This document shows positions 42,948 through 52,232 of a DNA stretch of 64,000 bases, one piece after another. Below the pieces are notes generated by a model. It searched no databases and was not told the origin of the DNA. It saw nothing but the letters and a program-made list of their open reading frames with translations. This stretch comes from AP-15 sp963797115 (GTDB lineage Bacteria; Pseudomonadota; Alphaproteobacteria; ATCC43930; CGMCC-115725). The DNA lies in contig CAWCOH010000005.1 of NCBI GenBank assembly GCA_963797115.1, forward strand, positions 806,001 through 870,000, in the 5' to 3' direction. A program made the translations under genes and the position numbers. The stretch's first letter is position 1; each line of letters opens with the position of its first letter.

Positions 42948-44544
42948 TTACGTCTTCTCGACATTCCACATAAACAACGCCGGGGCAATGATGACGCCCT
43001 TGAGGTTTTTCCGGTAGGCGATCACCGGCGACCATTGCCCGGTTGGGATATAGGGCAGAGTCTCGAAAGCGCGCGCCTGGATTTTGACGGCGATCTCCTG
43101 GCGGGCTTCGCTGTCGGGCGTCTTCAGCCACTCCGTCCGCAACACCTCGATCTTCTCGTCGTCGGGCCAGCCGAACCAAGCAGAGCCGCCATTCGCCGCC
43201 AACGGCAGATCGGCGGACGGATCGAGCGTCTCGACACCGGTCCAGCCGGTGCCGAAGATGCTCCAGCCACCTTCCTCGACCGGCTTCTTCAAGGCGCGCC
43301 TGATGACCAGGCTGCCCCAATCGCTCGATGCGAGCTCGACATTGAGCCCGAGCTTCTTCAGCAACTGGAAAGCCACGAGGCCGTGGGTGTGTGCGGTCGG
43401 GGTGTCGACGGCGTCGAGGACGACGATCTTCTCGCCCTTATAGCCGGCCTCGGCAATCAGTTTCTTTGCCTTGTCGAAATCGCGCTTGCCGGTCAGCTTT
43501 TCCGATCCGGCAGTGTTTGCCATTAGCGTGCCGCAGGTGAAGAACGACGCGCAGAGGTTCCAGTTTGCCGGGTCGCCGGCGAGCGCGCTCATGAACTCCG
43601 TCTGATCGACAACCGCCAGAACCGCCTGGCGCATCTTTACATTGTTGAAGGGCGGATGGAGGTGATTGAAGCGTAGCATCGTCGTGCTGCCGAGCGGATC
43701 GGTCTTTTCGACTTTGATTGCGGGATTGGCCGCGAGCACGGGAACGAGATCGAGGTTGGGCGCCTCCCACCAATCGACCTCGCCGCCGGCAAGCGCCGTT
43801 GCGGCGGTGGAATATTCCGGAATGTAGAGCCATTCGACCCGATCGACCTTGACCACCTTGCCGCCCGAGGCCCAGCTCGGCGGCTCGGCTCGCGGCATAT
43901 AGTCGGTATTCTTGACGTAGACCGCTTTATGTCCGGGCTGGAACTCCGCGGTGACGAACTTGAACGGGCCCGACCCGACCGTCTCGGTGACCTGCTGGAA
44001 GGGATCGGTCTTGGCGAGCCGCTCCGGCATGATGAAGGAGGGCAGGCTCGACACTTTGGCAAGACCCGCAAGCAGCAGCGGAAACGGCTCCTTCAAGCGG
44101 ATGGAGAATGTCTTGTCGTCACCGGCCGTCATTTCGTCGGTAACGGTGGCCAGAGTTCTGGCCGACGGAGTCACGCGCCATCCAGCGCCTGAGGGAAGCG
44201 ACGCAATCGGCGCCACGGACCGGCTGCCCGTCGTGAAATCTCAAGCCGTCGCGCAACGTGAAGGTATAGAAGAGCTTGTCCGCCGAGCTGCTGTAATCGC
44301 CGACCATCTGAGGCTGCGGCTGGAACTTGGAGTTGAGGGCGAACAGCGTATCGAACACCATGTAACCGTGATTGCGCGTGACATAGGCGGTCGTCCACAT
44401 CGGGTCGAGCACGCGCAGATCGTTCCGCATGATGAAGCGCAACGTCTTGGCATCGTTGGCTTGCGCCCGCGTACCGAAACCAAGGGTGAGGCTCGCGACG
44501 CTGGCAGCCATCGCAAATTCCCGACGCGTCATCCCGTGAGCCAT
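42948..44544 (-). pseudogene. Tat-exported SBP family 5 protein, copy 2, frameshifted
   Basis: The N-terminal frame starts at 44544 (MAHGMTRREFAMAAS, twin-arginine signal) and runs to RRWMARDSVGQ, where an extra base in a TT pair at 44156-44157 on the plus strand shifts it; the second frame resumes TLATVTDEMTAGDDKTFSIR and continues unbroken to the same FMWNVEKT C-terminus as copy 1. Removing one base gives a full-length protein of about 531 codons. The rest is intact, so decay is recent, or this is a sequencing error. Tandem with copy 1, 71 bases apart. Confidence 0.85.
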
Positions 44545-44612
44545 TCCCGACCTCGCCGTTTGAGGGTAACTGAAAGCCTCGGGGCAAGAATCAGGCCAAG
44601 GACGGCACACCG

Positions 44613-45662
44613 ATGCGGATCGACGATTTTGATTTCGCCCTGCCGCGCGAAGCGATCGCCGAGCACCCGTGCGAGCCGCGCGACGCCGCTCGCCTCTTGT
44701 TCATTCCGCCATCGGGCGGCTTTGAAGACAGGCAGATCAGGGATCTGCCGATGCTGCTGCGGCGGGGCGACCTGCTCGTCTTCAACGACACTAAGGTTAT
44801 TCCGGCGCGGCTCGTCGGGCGTCGCGGGGCCGCATCGGTCGAGGTGATGCTCCACCGCGATCTCGGCGGCGGTACGTGGCGCGCCTTTGCCAAGGGCGCC
44901 CGCCGACTGCGCGTCCCCGACAGCATCGTCTTCGCGGAGGGATTCGCTGCCGAGGTCGCCGAGAAACGTCCCGAAGGCGATGTGACTTTGCGTTTCAACC
45001 TCGAAGCCGAGGCACTCCACGAGGCGCTGATGCATTACGGCTCGATGCCGCTGCCGCCCTATATCAAACGGCCCCGCGGCGGCGACCCGCGCGACCGGAT
45101 GGATTATCAGACGATCTTTGCCCGCGCCGAGGGTGCAGTGGCGGCACCCACCGCCGGTCTCCATTTCACGCAAGCCCTGCTCAATGCGCTCGCCGAACGC
45201 GGAATTGGTTGGACGACGCTGACCCTGCATGTCGGGCCCGGCACCTTTCTGCCGGTCAAAGTCGAGGATCCCCACGACCACGAGATGCACGCCGAATGGG
45301 GCGTACTTTCAGCGGAGACCGCCGAACGGATGGCAGCGGTGCGGCGCGAGGGCGGGCGCATCGTCGCGGTCGGGACGACTAGCCTGCGTCTGTTGGAAAC
45401 CGCGGCCGCCGAGACTGGGGAAGTTCAGCCCTTTGTCGGCGAAACCCGATTGTTCATCACGCCCGGCTACCGGTTCCGTGCGATCGACATGCTATTGACC
45501 AATTTCCACCTGCCGCGCTCGACCCTGTTGATGCTGGTCGCCGCACTCGCCGGGCTCGACCGGATCAAGGCCGCTTACGCGCATGCGGTGGCGAAAGGCT
45601 ATCGCTTCTTTTCCTACGGCGATGCCTGCCTGATCGAGCAGCCGACGCGAGCGGCGCGCTAA
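44613..45662 (+). CDS. queA: S-adenosylmethionine:tRNA ribosyltransferase-isomerase QueA
   Basis: This 349-residue enzyme transfers the ribosyl group of SAM to 7-aminomethyl-7-deazaguanine in tRNA, making epoxyqueuosine. Signature segments include LLVFNDTKVIPARL, YQTIFARAEGAVAAPTAGLHF, LHVGPGTFLPVKVEDPHDH and LLTNFHLPRSTL. It opens the queuosine operon and diverges from the binding-protein gene, with 68 bases between them. A hairpin at 45731-45752 follows its stop. Confidence 0.97.
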   Translation: MRIDDFDFALPREAIAEHPCEPRDAARLLFIPPSGGFEDRQIRDLPMLLRRGDLLVFNDTKVIPARLVGRRGAASVEVMLHRDLGGGTWRAFAKGARRLRVPDSIVFAEGFAAEVAEKRPEGDVTLRFNLEAEALHEALMHYGSMPLPPYIKRPRGGDPRDRMDYQTIFARAEGAVAAPTAGLHFTQALLNALAERGIGWTTLTLHVGPGTFLPVKVEDPHDHEMHAEWGVLSAETAERMAAVRREGGRIVAVGTTSLRLLETAAAETGEVQPFVGETRLFITPGYRFRAIDMLLTNFHLPRSTLLMLVAALAGLDRIKAAYAHAVAKGYRFFSYGDACLIEQPTRAAR

Positions 45663-45730
45663 AATCGCCCCATTCGCATGCTATCTCGCAGGCTCGATGG
45701 GCTGGGGTACGAATTCCGCAGGGCCAGACC

Positions 45731-45752
45731 TTCGGTTGTCGTTGCAACCGAA
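45731..45752. promoter_or_regulatory. Stem-loop between queA and tgt
   Basis: TTCGGTTG, six bases, CAACCGAA: a perfect 8-bp stem, followed by ACGGGATTTTAG. It may weakly attenuate readthrough from queA to tgt. It does not resemble a preQ1 riboswitch. Confidence 0.45.
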
Positions 45753-45872
45753 ACGGGATTTTAGCTGTAGATTCGCGCTAGATGAAAATTGTTAAACAAA
45801 TGGCTCAACTCAAGATGGTTGTGGAGATCTCGGCCCCAGCCGCGATGAAGCACATGCCCGAAGCCGCCGTTG

Positions 45873-47009
45873 ATGACGATCGGCTTTGAGGTGCTGGCGC
45901 GTGACGGCGCGGCGCGGCGCGGGCGGCTCACCACCGCACACGGCGCGATCGAGACACCGGTCTTCATGCCGGTCGGTACTGCCGGTACGGTCAAGGCGAT
46001 GACACCCGAAGGGGTCGCCGCGACCGGGGCGCGGATCGTCCTCGGCAATACCTATCACCTGATGTTGCGTCCCGGGGCGGAACGGATCGCAGCACTTGGC
46101 GGGTTGCACCGCTTCATGAACTGGCCATACGCGATCCTGACCGATTCCGGCGGCTTCCAGATCATGTCGCTTGCCGCGCGGCGAACCATCGCCGAGGCCG
46201 GGGTTACCTTCCGCTCGCATCTCGACGGCAGCCTTCACGAGCTGACCCCGGAGCGCTCGATCGCGATCCAGCATCTGCTCGGCGCCGATGTGACGATGGC
46301 CCTGGACGAGTGCACGCCCTACCCCGCGCCGGCTGCGGCGGTCGAAGCCTCGATGCAGATGTCGATGCGCTGGGCGGAGCGCTCGCGCAACAGCTTTGTC
46401 GAGCGACCGGGCCACGGGGTGTTCGGGATCGTGCAGGGCGGGGTCCATCCCAAGCTGCGTTTGCGCTCAGCCGCGAGGCTGATCGAGATCGGCTTCGACG
46501 GCTACGCGGTCGGCGGGCTCGCTATCGGCGAGGGGCAGGCGACGACGTTCGCCGTGCTCGACGCGACGATGCCGGCGCTGCCGGAGGATCGGCCGCGTTA
46601 CCTAATGGGCGTCGGCAAGCCTGCCGATCTCGTCGGCGCCGTGTTGCGCGGCATCGACATGTTCGACTGCGTGGTCCCGACCCGCTCCGGCCGGACCGCG
46701 CAGGCTTTCACCCGAAGCGGGATCCTCAACCTGCGCAACGCGCGCCACGCCGATGACCCGATGCCGCTCGACCCCGAATGTCGCTGCTCGGCTTGCGCCG
46801 GCTACAGCCGCGCTTATCTGCACCATTTGAGCCGCAGCAGCGAGATCCTCGGCAGTATGCTGCTGACCGAGCACAACTTGCGCTATTATGCCGATCTGAT
46901 GGCGGGGATGCGGGCCGCGATCGAAACGGGCTCGCTCGCCGATTTCGTCGCCGCCTTCGAGAATACCGATGAGACTGATCCAGCTCGGGCACCCCTCGAG
47001 ATTACCTGA
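45873..47009 (+). CDS. tgt: tRNA-guanine transglycosylase
   Basis: This 378-residue enzyme swaps guanine-34 for preQ1 in tRNAs for Asn, Asp, His and Tyr. Visible are the active-site LTDSGGFQ (D90 catalytic base), GLAIGEG, MGVGKPADL, the nucleophile Asp in FDCVVPTRSGR and the zinc site CRCSAC...H. An in-frame TTG directly before the ATG at 45873 is less likely. There is no good ribosome site for either. Its 3' end overlaps queF by 41 bases. Confidence 0.97.
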   Translation: MTIGFEVLARDGAARRGRLTTAHGAIETPVFMPVGTAGTVKAMTPEGVAATGARIVLGNTYHLMLRPGAERIAALGGLHRFMNWPYAILTDSGGFQIMSLAARRTIAEAGVTFRSHLDGSLHELTPERSIAIQHLLGADVTMALDECTPYPAPAAAVEASMQMSMRWAERSRNSFVERPGHGVFGIVQGGVHPKLRLRSAARLIEIGFDGYAVGGLAIGEGQATTFAVLDATMPALPEDRPRYLMGVGKPADLVGAVLRGIDMFDCVVPTRSGRTAQAFTRSGILNLRNARHADDPMPLDPECRCSACAGYSRAYLHHLSRSSEILGSMLLTEHNLRYYADLMAGMRAAIETGSLADFVAAFENTDETDPARAPLEIT

Positions 47010-47415
47010 CACGCCGGATGCAGCGGTTATCGAGACCGTCCCCAACCCCCATCCCGGCTCGCTCTATCTTGTCCGTTTTACCTGCCCTGAATTCACTTCG
47101 CTGTGTCCGGTGACCGGCCAGCCCGATTTCGCCCATTTCGTGATCGACTACGCGCCCGCGGCGGCGCTCCTCGAGAGCAAGTCACTGAAGCTCTATCTCG
47201 GCGCCTTCCGCAATCACGCGGCATTCCACGAGGACTGCACGCTGGCGATCGCCCGCCGGCTGGTCGAGACCCTCGCCCCGCGCTGGCTGCGGATCGGCGG
47301 CTATTGGTACCCGCGCGGCGGCATTCCGATCGACGTCTTCTACCAGACGGCGGAGCCGCCGGCCGGGCTGTGGCTCCCCGAGCCCGGGGTCGCGCCCTAC
47401 CGCGGGCGCGGCTGA
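46969..47415 (+). CDS. queF: NADPH-dependent 7-cyano-7-deazaguanine reductase QueF
   Basis: This 148-residue type I (short) QueF reduces preQ0 nitrile to preQ1 amine. It carries C46 of the thioimide (SLCPVTGQPDF), D53, the ESKSLKLYL substrate loop (E69) and FHEDC (H87, E88). The gene begins inside tgt, 41 bases before its stop, so translation is probably coupled. Confidence 0.96.
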   Translation: MRLIQLGHPSRLPDTPDAAVIETVPNPHPGSLYLVRFTCPEFTSLCPVTGQPDFAHFVIDYAPAAALLESKSLKLYLGAFRNHAAFHEDCTLAIARRLVETLAPRWLRIGGYWYPRGGIPIDVFYQTAEPPAGLWLPEPGVAPYRGRG

Positions 47416-47424
47416 GCCCAACGA

Positions 47425-48564
47425 ATGGTTGATCTGATTCGCGAGGCGATCCGCGATCGCGCTTTGGCCTGCGGCTTTGATGCGGTGGGCTTCGCCGAGG
47501 CGCATCTCGACGCGGAAGCACGCGCCGGGCTCGGCGAATTCATCGCCCGCGGCTATCACGGCGACATGGGTTGGCTGGCTGACACCGCGACGCGGCGAGG
47601 TAATCCGCAAGCCTTGTGGCCCGAGGCGCGGACCGTCGTGGTGCTCGGCGTCAATTATGCGCCCGAGGGCGATGCGTTGGAGCTCTCGGATGTTCCCGAC
47701 TGCGGCGTCGTCTCGGTCTACGCGCGCGGCCGCGATTACCACGATACGCTGAAGCGCCGCCTCAAAGCGCTCGCGCATTGGATTGAGGGGCACTGGCCCG
47801 GGGCGCTGAAGCTCTTCGTCGACACCGCGCCGGTGATGGAGAAGCCGCTCGCCGAGCGCGCTGGGCTCGGCTGGCAGGGCAAGCACACCAACCTTGTGTC
47901 GCGCGAATTCGGCTCTTGGTTGTTCCTCGGCGAAATCTATCTGAGCCTCGATCTGGAACCCGACGCCGCGGAGCCCGACCACTGTGGTTCGTGCCGGCGC
48001 TGCCTCGATGTCTGCCCGACAGCGGCGTTCCCGGCACCCTATCGGCTCGATGCCCGGCGCTGCATCTCCTATCTGACGATCGAGCACAAGGGGATGATCC
48101 CCGTCGAATTGCGTCCGTTGATCGGCAACCGGATTTATGGCTGCGACGACTGCCTCGCGGTCTGCCCGTGGAACAAATTCGCGCGGGCCACAACCGAACC
48201 CGACTTTCTCCCGCGTGAGGAACTGACCGCCCCGCGACTGGCGGCATTCGCGGATCTCGACGACGCGGCGTTCCGGGCGATGTTCGCAGGCTCTCCCGTA
48301 AAGCGTACCGGCCGCGACCGGTTCGTGCGCAATGTCCTGATTGCCATTGGCAACTCCCCCCCTGGCCAGGCAAAGCTCCTAGCGGCGGCAGAGCGCCGGC
48401 TTGACGATCATTCGCCGCTCGTCCGAGCTGCGGCGGCATGGGCCTTTTTGCGGCTGGCGCCGCCAGCGCGACGAGACGTCGAACAGGTTCGCCGCCTCTC
48501 GCGCGAAGACCATCCCATAGTCAGGGCGGAATGGGAACGAGTGGCGCCAGGGATCGCCGCATGA
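47425..48564 (+). CDS. queG: Epoxyqueuosine reductase QueG
   Basis: This 379-residue cobalamin- and iron-sulfur-dependent enzyme reduces epoxyqueuosine in tRNA to queuosine. It shows FVDTAPVMEK with the catalytic Asp near 132, the two [4Fe-4S] clusters CGSCRRCLDVCP (from about 186) and CDDCLAVCP (from about 240), and a C-terminal HEAT-like repeat region (PLVRAAAAWAFLRL). It closes the pathway run queA-tgt-queF-queG. Its stop overlaps the next ATG (ATGA). Confidence 0.97.
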   Translation: MVDLIREAIRDRALACGFDAVGFAEAHLDAEARAGLGEFIARGYHGDMGWLADTATRRGNPQALWPEARTVVVLGVNYAPEGDALELSDVPDCGVVSVYARGRDYHDTLKRRLKALAHWIEGHWPGALKLFVDTAPVMEKPLAERAGLGWQGKHTNLVSREFGSWLFLGEIYLSLDLEPDAAEPDHCGSCRRCLDVCPTAAFPAPYRLDARRCISYLTIEHKGMIPVELRPLIGNRIYGCDDCLAVCPWNKFARATTEPDFLPREELTAPRLAAFADLDDAAFRAMFAGSPVKRTGRDRFVRNVLIAIGNSPPGQAKLLAAAERRLDDHSPLVRAAAAWAFLRLAPPARRDVEQVRRLSREDHPIVRAEWERVAPGIAA

Positions 48565-48806
48565 GCTCGATGATCGGACGGGTCATCGGCGCTTTGGTGC
48601 TGTGTCTGCTGGTCGGGCTGTTGCTCACCCATCTCGGCATCGCGGCGCGCGGCATCTTGACCGACACCTGGCACACGATCCTCGCCGTCGGCCGGCTCGT
48701 CGGCGCTCTGCTCGAATGGGCAGTGCCCTACACCTTGCTCGGCGCTGTCGTCGTCGTGCCCCTGCTGCTGATCGCGCTCGTCTTCAGGCGCGGTGGCCGA
48801 AGATGA
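48561..48806 (+). CDS. Small membrane protein (DUF6460-like)
   Basis: This 81-residue protein has two hydrophobic segments (about 5-28 and 55-77), the second AVPYTLLGAVVVVPLLLIALV, as in the DUF6460 family. Its ATG overlaps the queG stop by four bases, so it is translationally coupled to queG. The function is unknown. Membership of the que operon may be accidental readthrough. It is convergent with minE, 15 bases away. Confidence 0.75.
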   Translation: MSSMIGRVIGALVLCLLVGLLLTHLGIAARGILTDTWHTILAVGRLVGALLEWAVPYTLLGAVVVVPLLLIALVFRRGGRR

Positions 48807-48821
48807 TCGCAAAGCCGACCG

Positions 48822-49169
48822 TCAGCTCGGCTTTACCCAGGGTGCGGCTCCTCCGGGCTCGATCCTCGTCGCAGCGGGTTTTCCGCCCCCGGCAGAGCCG
48901 TTCTTGGCCGGCGTGATGTCGGCTTTGTCGATCTCGACGTTGATCTCGAGCAGCGAGGTGTCGCCTGATTTCCCGACATTGACCCGGATCATGTCGCCGC
49001 GGATTTCGACATAGCGGCCGATAACATCGAGCAATTCGCGCTGCAGCACCGGCAGAAAATCCGGGGCGTCGCGGCTCGCCCGCTCATGGGCGAGCACGAT
49101 CTTCAAGCGTTCGCGGGCGATCACCGCGCTGCTCCGGCGCTCCGGAAAGAGAAGACTGAGAAGGCCCAT
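48822..49169 (-). CDS. minE: Cell division topological specificity factor MinE
   Basis: This 115-residue protein stimulates MinD ATPase at the membrane and drives Min oscillation. It shows the N-terminal membrane helix GLLSLLFPERRSS, the anti-MinCD segment ARERLKIVLAHER and the C-terminal topological-specificity domain (RELLDVIGRYVEI...MIRVNVGKSGDTSLLEINVE). It has a longer C-terminal tail than the E. coli protein. The ATG overlaps the minD stop by one base. Confidence 0.95.
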   Translation of the reverse strand: MGLLSLLFPERRSSAVIARERLKIVLAHERASRDAPDFLPVLQRELLDVIGRYVEIRGDMIRVNVGKSGDTSLLEINVEIDKADITPAKNGSAGGGKPAATRIEPGGAAPWVKPS

Positions 49170-49984
49170 CAGGCTCTACCGAAGAGGGCGCGGAATAAGC
49201 TCCGGCGCTCGGGCTGGAGGAAGCGCATTTCCCGCTGTTCGCCGAGAAAGCGGGCGACTGCATCGAGATAGGCGCGGCCGGCCGGGCTCTCCTCGTCGAA
49301 CGCCACCGGCGTCCCGGTGTTCGACGCCTTCAGCACCGACTCCGACTCGGGAATCACGCCGAGCAGCGGGATCGACAGGATTTCCTTGACGTCCTCGATC
49401 GCCAGCATCTCGCCCCTGCGCACCCGTTCCGGCGAATAGCGGGTCAGCAGCAAGTGGACGGCGACCGGCTCCAGGTTGAATTCAGCGCGGCGCGATTTCG
49501 AAGCGAGGAGGCCGATGATCCGGTCGCTGTCGCGCACCGAGGAGACTTCGGGGTTGGTGACGATGATCGCGGTGTCGGCGAAATACATGGCCGTCAGCGC
49601 GCCGTGCTCGATCCCGGCCGGGCTGTCGCAGACGATGTAGTCGAAGCTGTCCTTCAATTCCTCGAGCACGCGTTCGACCCCGTCGCGCTTCAGCGCTTCC
49701 TTGTCGCGGGTTTGCGAGGTCGGGAAAATGTAGAGATTGTCGCTGCGCTTGTCCTTGATCAGCGCCTGGTTGAGCTTGGCGTCGCCGTTGATCACGTTGA
49801 TGAAATCGAAGACGACGCGGCGCTCACACCCCATAATCAGATCGAGGTTGCGCAGTCCCACGTCGAAATCGATGACGACCGTCCGGTGACCGCGCAATGC
49901 CAGCCCGGCGGCGATCGCGGCCGCCGAGGTCGTCTTGCCGACGCCGCCTTTGCCGGAAGTGAGCACAATTACCTTGGCTGCCAA
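49169..49984 (-). CDS. minD: Septum site-determining ATPase MinD
   Basis: This 271-residue ParA-like ATPase recruits MinC to the membrane. It has the deviant Walker A SGKGGVGKTT, the VVIDFDVGLRNLD switch I region, and ends in a C-terminal amphipathic helix (FLQPERRSLFRALFG). The start is probably TTG at 49984, six bases after GGGAGG; the in-frame GTG at 49990 abuts that ribosome site. It lies between minC and minE. Confidence 0.96.
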   Translation of the reverse strand: MAAKVIVLTSGKGGVGKTTSAAAIAAGLALRGHRTVVIDFDVGLRNLDLIMGCERRVVFDFINVINGDAKLNQALIKDKRSDNLYIFPTSQTRDKEALKRDGVERVLEELKDSFDYIVCDSPAGIEHGALTAMYFADTAIIVTNPEVSSVRDSDRIIGLLASKSRRAEFNLEPVAVHLLLTRYSPERVRRGEMLAIEDVKEILSIPLLGVIPESESVLKASNTGTPVAFDEESPAGRAYLDAVARFLGEQREMRFLQPERRSLFRALFGRA

Positions 49985-50069
49985 GTACACCTCCCGTTTC
50001 CCCCGGCGGGCCTGACCCCGAGCGAGCTTCGAACCCCGCCGCCGACCGGCGCCGCAGCGATGATGAGCG

Positions 50070-50768
50070 TCAATTTCGGGTCACGGTCAACCGGTCATCG
50101 ACGAGCGCGATCTGCACCGGAAAACCCAGCTGTTCCGCCGGAAGCTGCTCGCTGACGAGGTAGTGACCGGCGATGCTGACGAGCTCGGCCTCGAGCCGGC
50201 TGCAGAAGATTCGGGCATCGGCGTCGCCGCCGGCGCCGGCGAGAGCGCGGCCTCTCAGCGCGCCATAGACGTGGATATTGCCGTCGGCGATGATCTCGGC
50301 CCCGGGGCTGACCGCGGCGGTGACGACGAGATCGGCGCCGCGCGCATAGATCTGGGTCCCCGACCGGACCGGCTGGGTCACCAGCCGGGTCTTGACCGCA
50401 GCGGCGGCCGATGGCGCGGTGCTTGCGGCGCGCTCGCGCGGCGGCGGCCGGCTCGGCTGAGGCGCATTCGGGGCAAAGCTCGCGAGTCCGGCATCGGCGG
50501 CGGCCTGCAGCTGCTCCGGTGCTGCGTTCTGGACGCCGATCAATGTCAGCGTGTGGTGCCCCAAAAACTCCCGCGCCTCTGCGAACTCCGACTCCCGAGA
50601 GAACTCGGCGGCGTCCTTCAGGTCGAGCACGACCGGCGCGTTGAGAAAAAACCGTGGACTGCGCTGGATTTGCTCGGCGAGTTCGGGTTCGAAGGCCGGA
50701 TCGCGCAACATGCCCGCGCGCACCACCATCACGGTGAAGACCGCGCCTTGCACGAGATTGCCCGCCAT
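50070..50768 (-). CDS. minC: Septum site-determining protein MinC
   Basis: This 232-residue FtsZ inhibitor has an N-terminal domain (about 1-95, AEQIQRSPRFFLNAPVVLDL), a Pro/Ala linker and a C-terminal beta-helix that binds MinD (GTQIYARGADLVVTAAVSPGAEIIADGNIHVYGALRGRALAG). The ATG at 50768 is chosen; the longer frame upstream lacks similarity. The end is 85 bases before minD. Complete minCDE is present. Confidence 0.95.
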   Translation of the reverse strand: MAGNLVQGAVFTVMVVRAGMLRDPAFEPELAEQIQRSPRFFLNAPVVLDLKDAAEFSRESEFAEAREFLGHHTLTLIGVQNAAPEQLQAAADAGLASFAPNAPQPSRPPPRERAASTAPSAAAAVKTRLVTQPVRSGTQIYARGADLVVTAAVSPGAEIIADGNIHVYGALRGRALAGAGGDADARIFCSRLEAELVSIAGHYLVSEQLPAEQLGFPVQIALVDDRLTVTRN

Positions 50769-50897
50769 CCGAGAACCAGCCCCGCCCCACGAAGCTCTGA
50801 AGGTAGACGGGTTAGCCCCAAATCGCGCGCCCCGCAACGGGTTTCGCCGACCATTCCCGGTTACGCCTTTACCGTCATTGCGGCCTGACGGTTCCTT

Positions 50898-51001
50898 ACC
50901 CTCTCCCCCGCCCGCTGAGGGGAGAGGGCAGGGTGAGGGGGGCCTCCGAACCAGTTCGCCGACCCGTCCACCTCACTCTCTCGCCTGAAAGGCGGAGAGG
51001 G
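50898..51001 (-). repeat. CTCTCCCC palindromic element, shortened copy
   Basis: Read on the minus strand it begins CCTCTCCGCCTTTCAGGCGA and has the GAGTGAGGTGG, GGCCCCCCTCACCCTGCC and GGGGGAGAGGG segments of the copy at 9777-9917, with about 30 bases missing. Confidence 0.75.
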
Positions 51002-51238
51002 ACGCTTGCTTGAACCAAGTCCACCCAACGCTGTTCCTCGATGCCCATTGGCCGCAGGCCGACTGCAATTATCAATTGAGTCGATTGTTGCGCGCCCGCC
51101 ATCTGCAGCAAATCTGCGGCAAGATCTCGCCTGTGCGTTGTAGAAGCAATTCGCGCCGATGCCATTCGTACCGACTGGGGCATCCGCGGGGCTGGCGGGG
51201 GTTACCCGAGCGGCCCCTGCGAACCGCCCGCGCCGGTC

Positions 51239-51277
51239 CTGTTTCTCCTGTTTTATCAGGTCGAGATCAGGCATCGC
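51239..51277 (-). repeat. 39-bp MPDL repeat, copy 2
   Basis: Same as 10096-10134 except for one base; on the minus strand it encodes MPDLDLIKQEKQ. Confidence 0.85.
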
Positions 51278-51479
51278 CAACTCCCCCGCGCATCGGCCCC
51301 GGCGCTTTTGGTGCAAGCCCATCAGTCATCCGCATCTCCTCGGTCCAACGGGCGGGCCAATCCCACAACCGCCCAAGGCCGAAGCATGATGTGCTAATTA
51401 GGCAATTTCATGATGAAGTTTATCGTAACGAACTGATCACTCTTCATCGAGGTGGACAGGGTTGCGATCGGGGCACCAC

Positions 51480-52232
51480 TCAGCGCCAGCGAAGCAGCCG
51501 TTTTTCCAGCCTGCCCGCCAGCGCAAAGAGAACGAACACAAACACCATGACGAGCAGCAGCAATGCCAAGGTCAGCGAGGCGTTGTAGGTGCTCTGGGCA
51601 AAGGACAGCAGATAACCGAGCCCGCGGCTCGACGCGACGAATTCGCCGACGACCGCACCGGTAAAGGCGAAACCGACGGCAACCTTGAGGTTGCTGAGAG
51701 CCCAGGCGGTCACCGCCGGGAGATAGACCTCGCGCAACAGGATCGACCTGCCGCCTCCCAATGTCTTGACCCGCTCGACAAGGCGTTGGTCGACTTCCTT
51801 GATGCCGGCGTAGACCGCGAAAAAGAACAGCACCGCGATCAGCACGAAGGTAACCGCCACCTTCGACGCAATGCCGATGCCGAACCAGATCACGAAAAGC
51901 GGCGCCAGGATGATGCGCGGCACGGCATTCAGAACCGTCATAGCCGGATCGAGGATCTCCCCGACCAGCGGCAGCAGCGCGGCGCCAACCCCGAGGATCG
52001 CTCCGACGACGACGCCGAGGGCGAGACCGAGAAGTGCAGCGGAGAAGGTCGCCTCGATATGCGTCCAGATCTCGCCATCGGCAAAGAGGGCGAGCAAGGT
52101 CGCGGCAACCTTGCTCGGCGGGGGCACGTAGAACGGGTTGAGCACGCCGAACCGAGCGAGCACCTCCCAGAGACTCAACAAGATTCCGAGAACAACCAGG
52201 CGGCGCCCCAGCCGGGTTGTTGTGGTGCTCAC
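51480..52232 (-). CDS. ABC transporter permease (SsuC/TauC type)
   Basis: This 250-residue inner-membrane protein has about six transmembrane segments and the EAA loop (AGIKEVDQRLVERVKTLGGGRS) that contacts the ATPase. The start is GTG at 52232, overlapping the ATPase stop in GTGA. Related permeases import sulfonates, nitrate, taurine or pyrimidine precursors. It forms an importer with the upstream ATPase and the binding protein at 53200-54273. Confidence 0.92.
   Translation of the reverse strand: MSTTTTRLGRRLVVLGILLSLWEVLARFGVLNPFYVPPPSKVAATLLALFADGEIWTHIEATFSAALLGLALGVVVGAILGVGAALLPLVGEILDPAMTVLNAVPRIILAPLFVIWFGIGIASKVAVTFVLIAVLFFFAVYAGIKEVDQRLVERVKTLGGGRSILLREVYLPAVTAWALSNLKVAVGFAFTGAVVGEFVASSRGLGYLLSFAQSTYNASLTLALLLLVMVFVFVLFALAGRLEKRLLRWR

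Larger units (their letters stand above)
50769..51479. other. Repeat-rich gap upstream of minC
   Basis: This 711-base gap has no credible gene. It contains a shortened CTCTCCCC element (50898-51001), the second MPDL repeat (51239-51277) and unassigned sequence between them. Confidence 0.75.

Noticed and set aside
41365..43017. 550-codon frame on the plus strand across the binding-protein gene
   Set aside because: It is antisense to a full SBP family 5 gene, and its composition (His/Asp/Arg-rich) is that of a shadow frame.
45663..45872. preQ1 riboswitch in the queuosine operon
   Set aside because: Only a simple 8-bp stem is seen; the A-rich tail and pseudoknot elements of preQ1-I are absent.
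45781..45889. 35-codon frame (MKIVKQMAQLK...) between queA and tgt, a possible leader peptide
   Set aside because: No ribosome site is present and it overlaps the tgt start; there is no attenuator typical of leader peptides.
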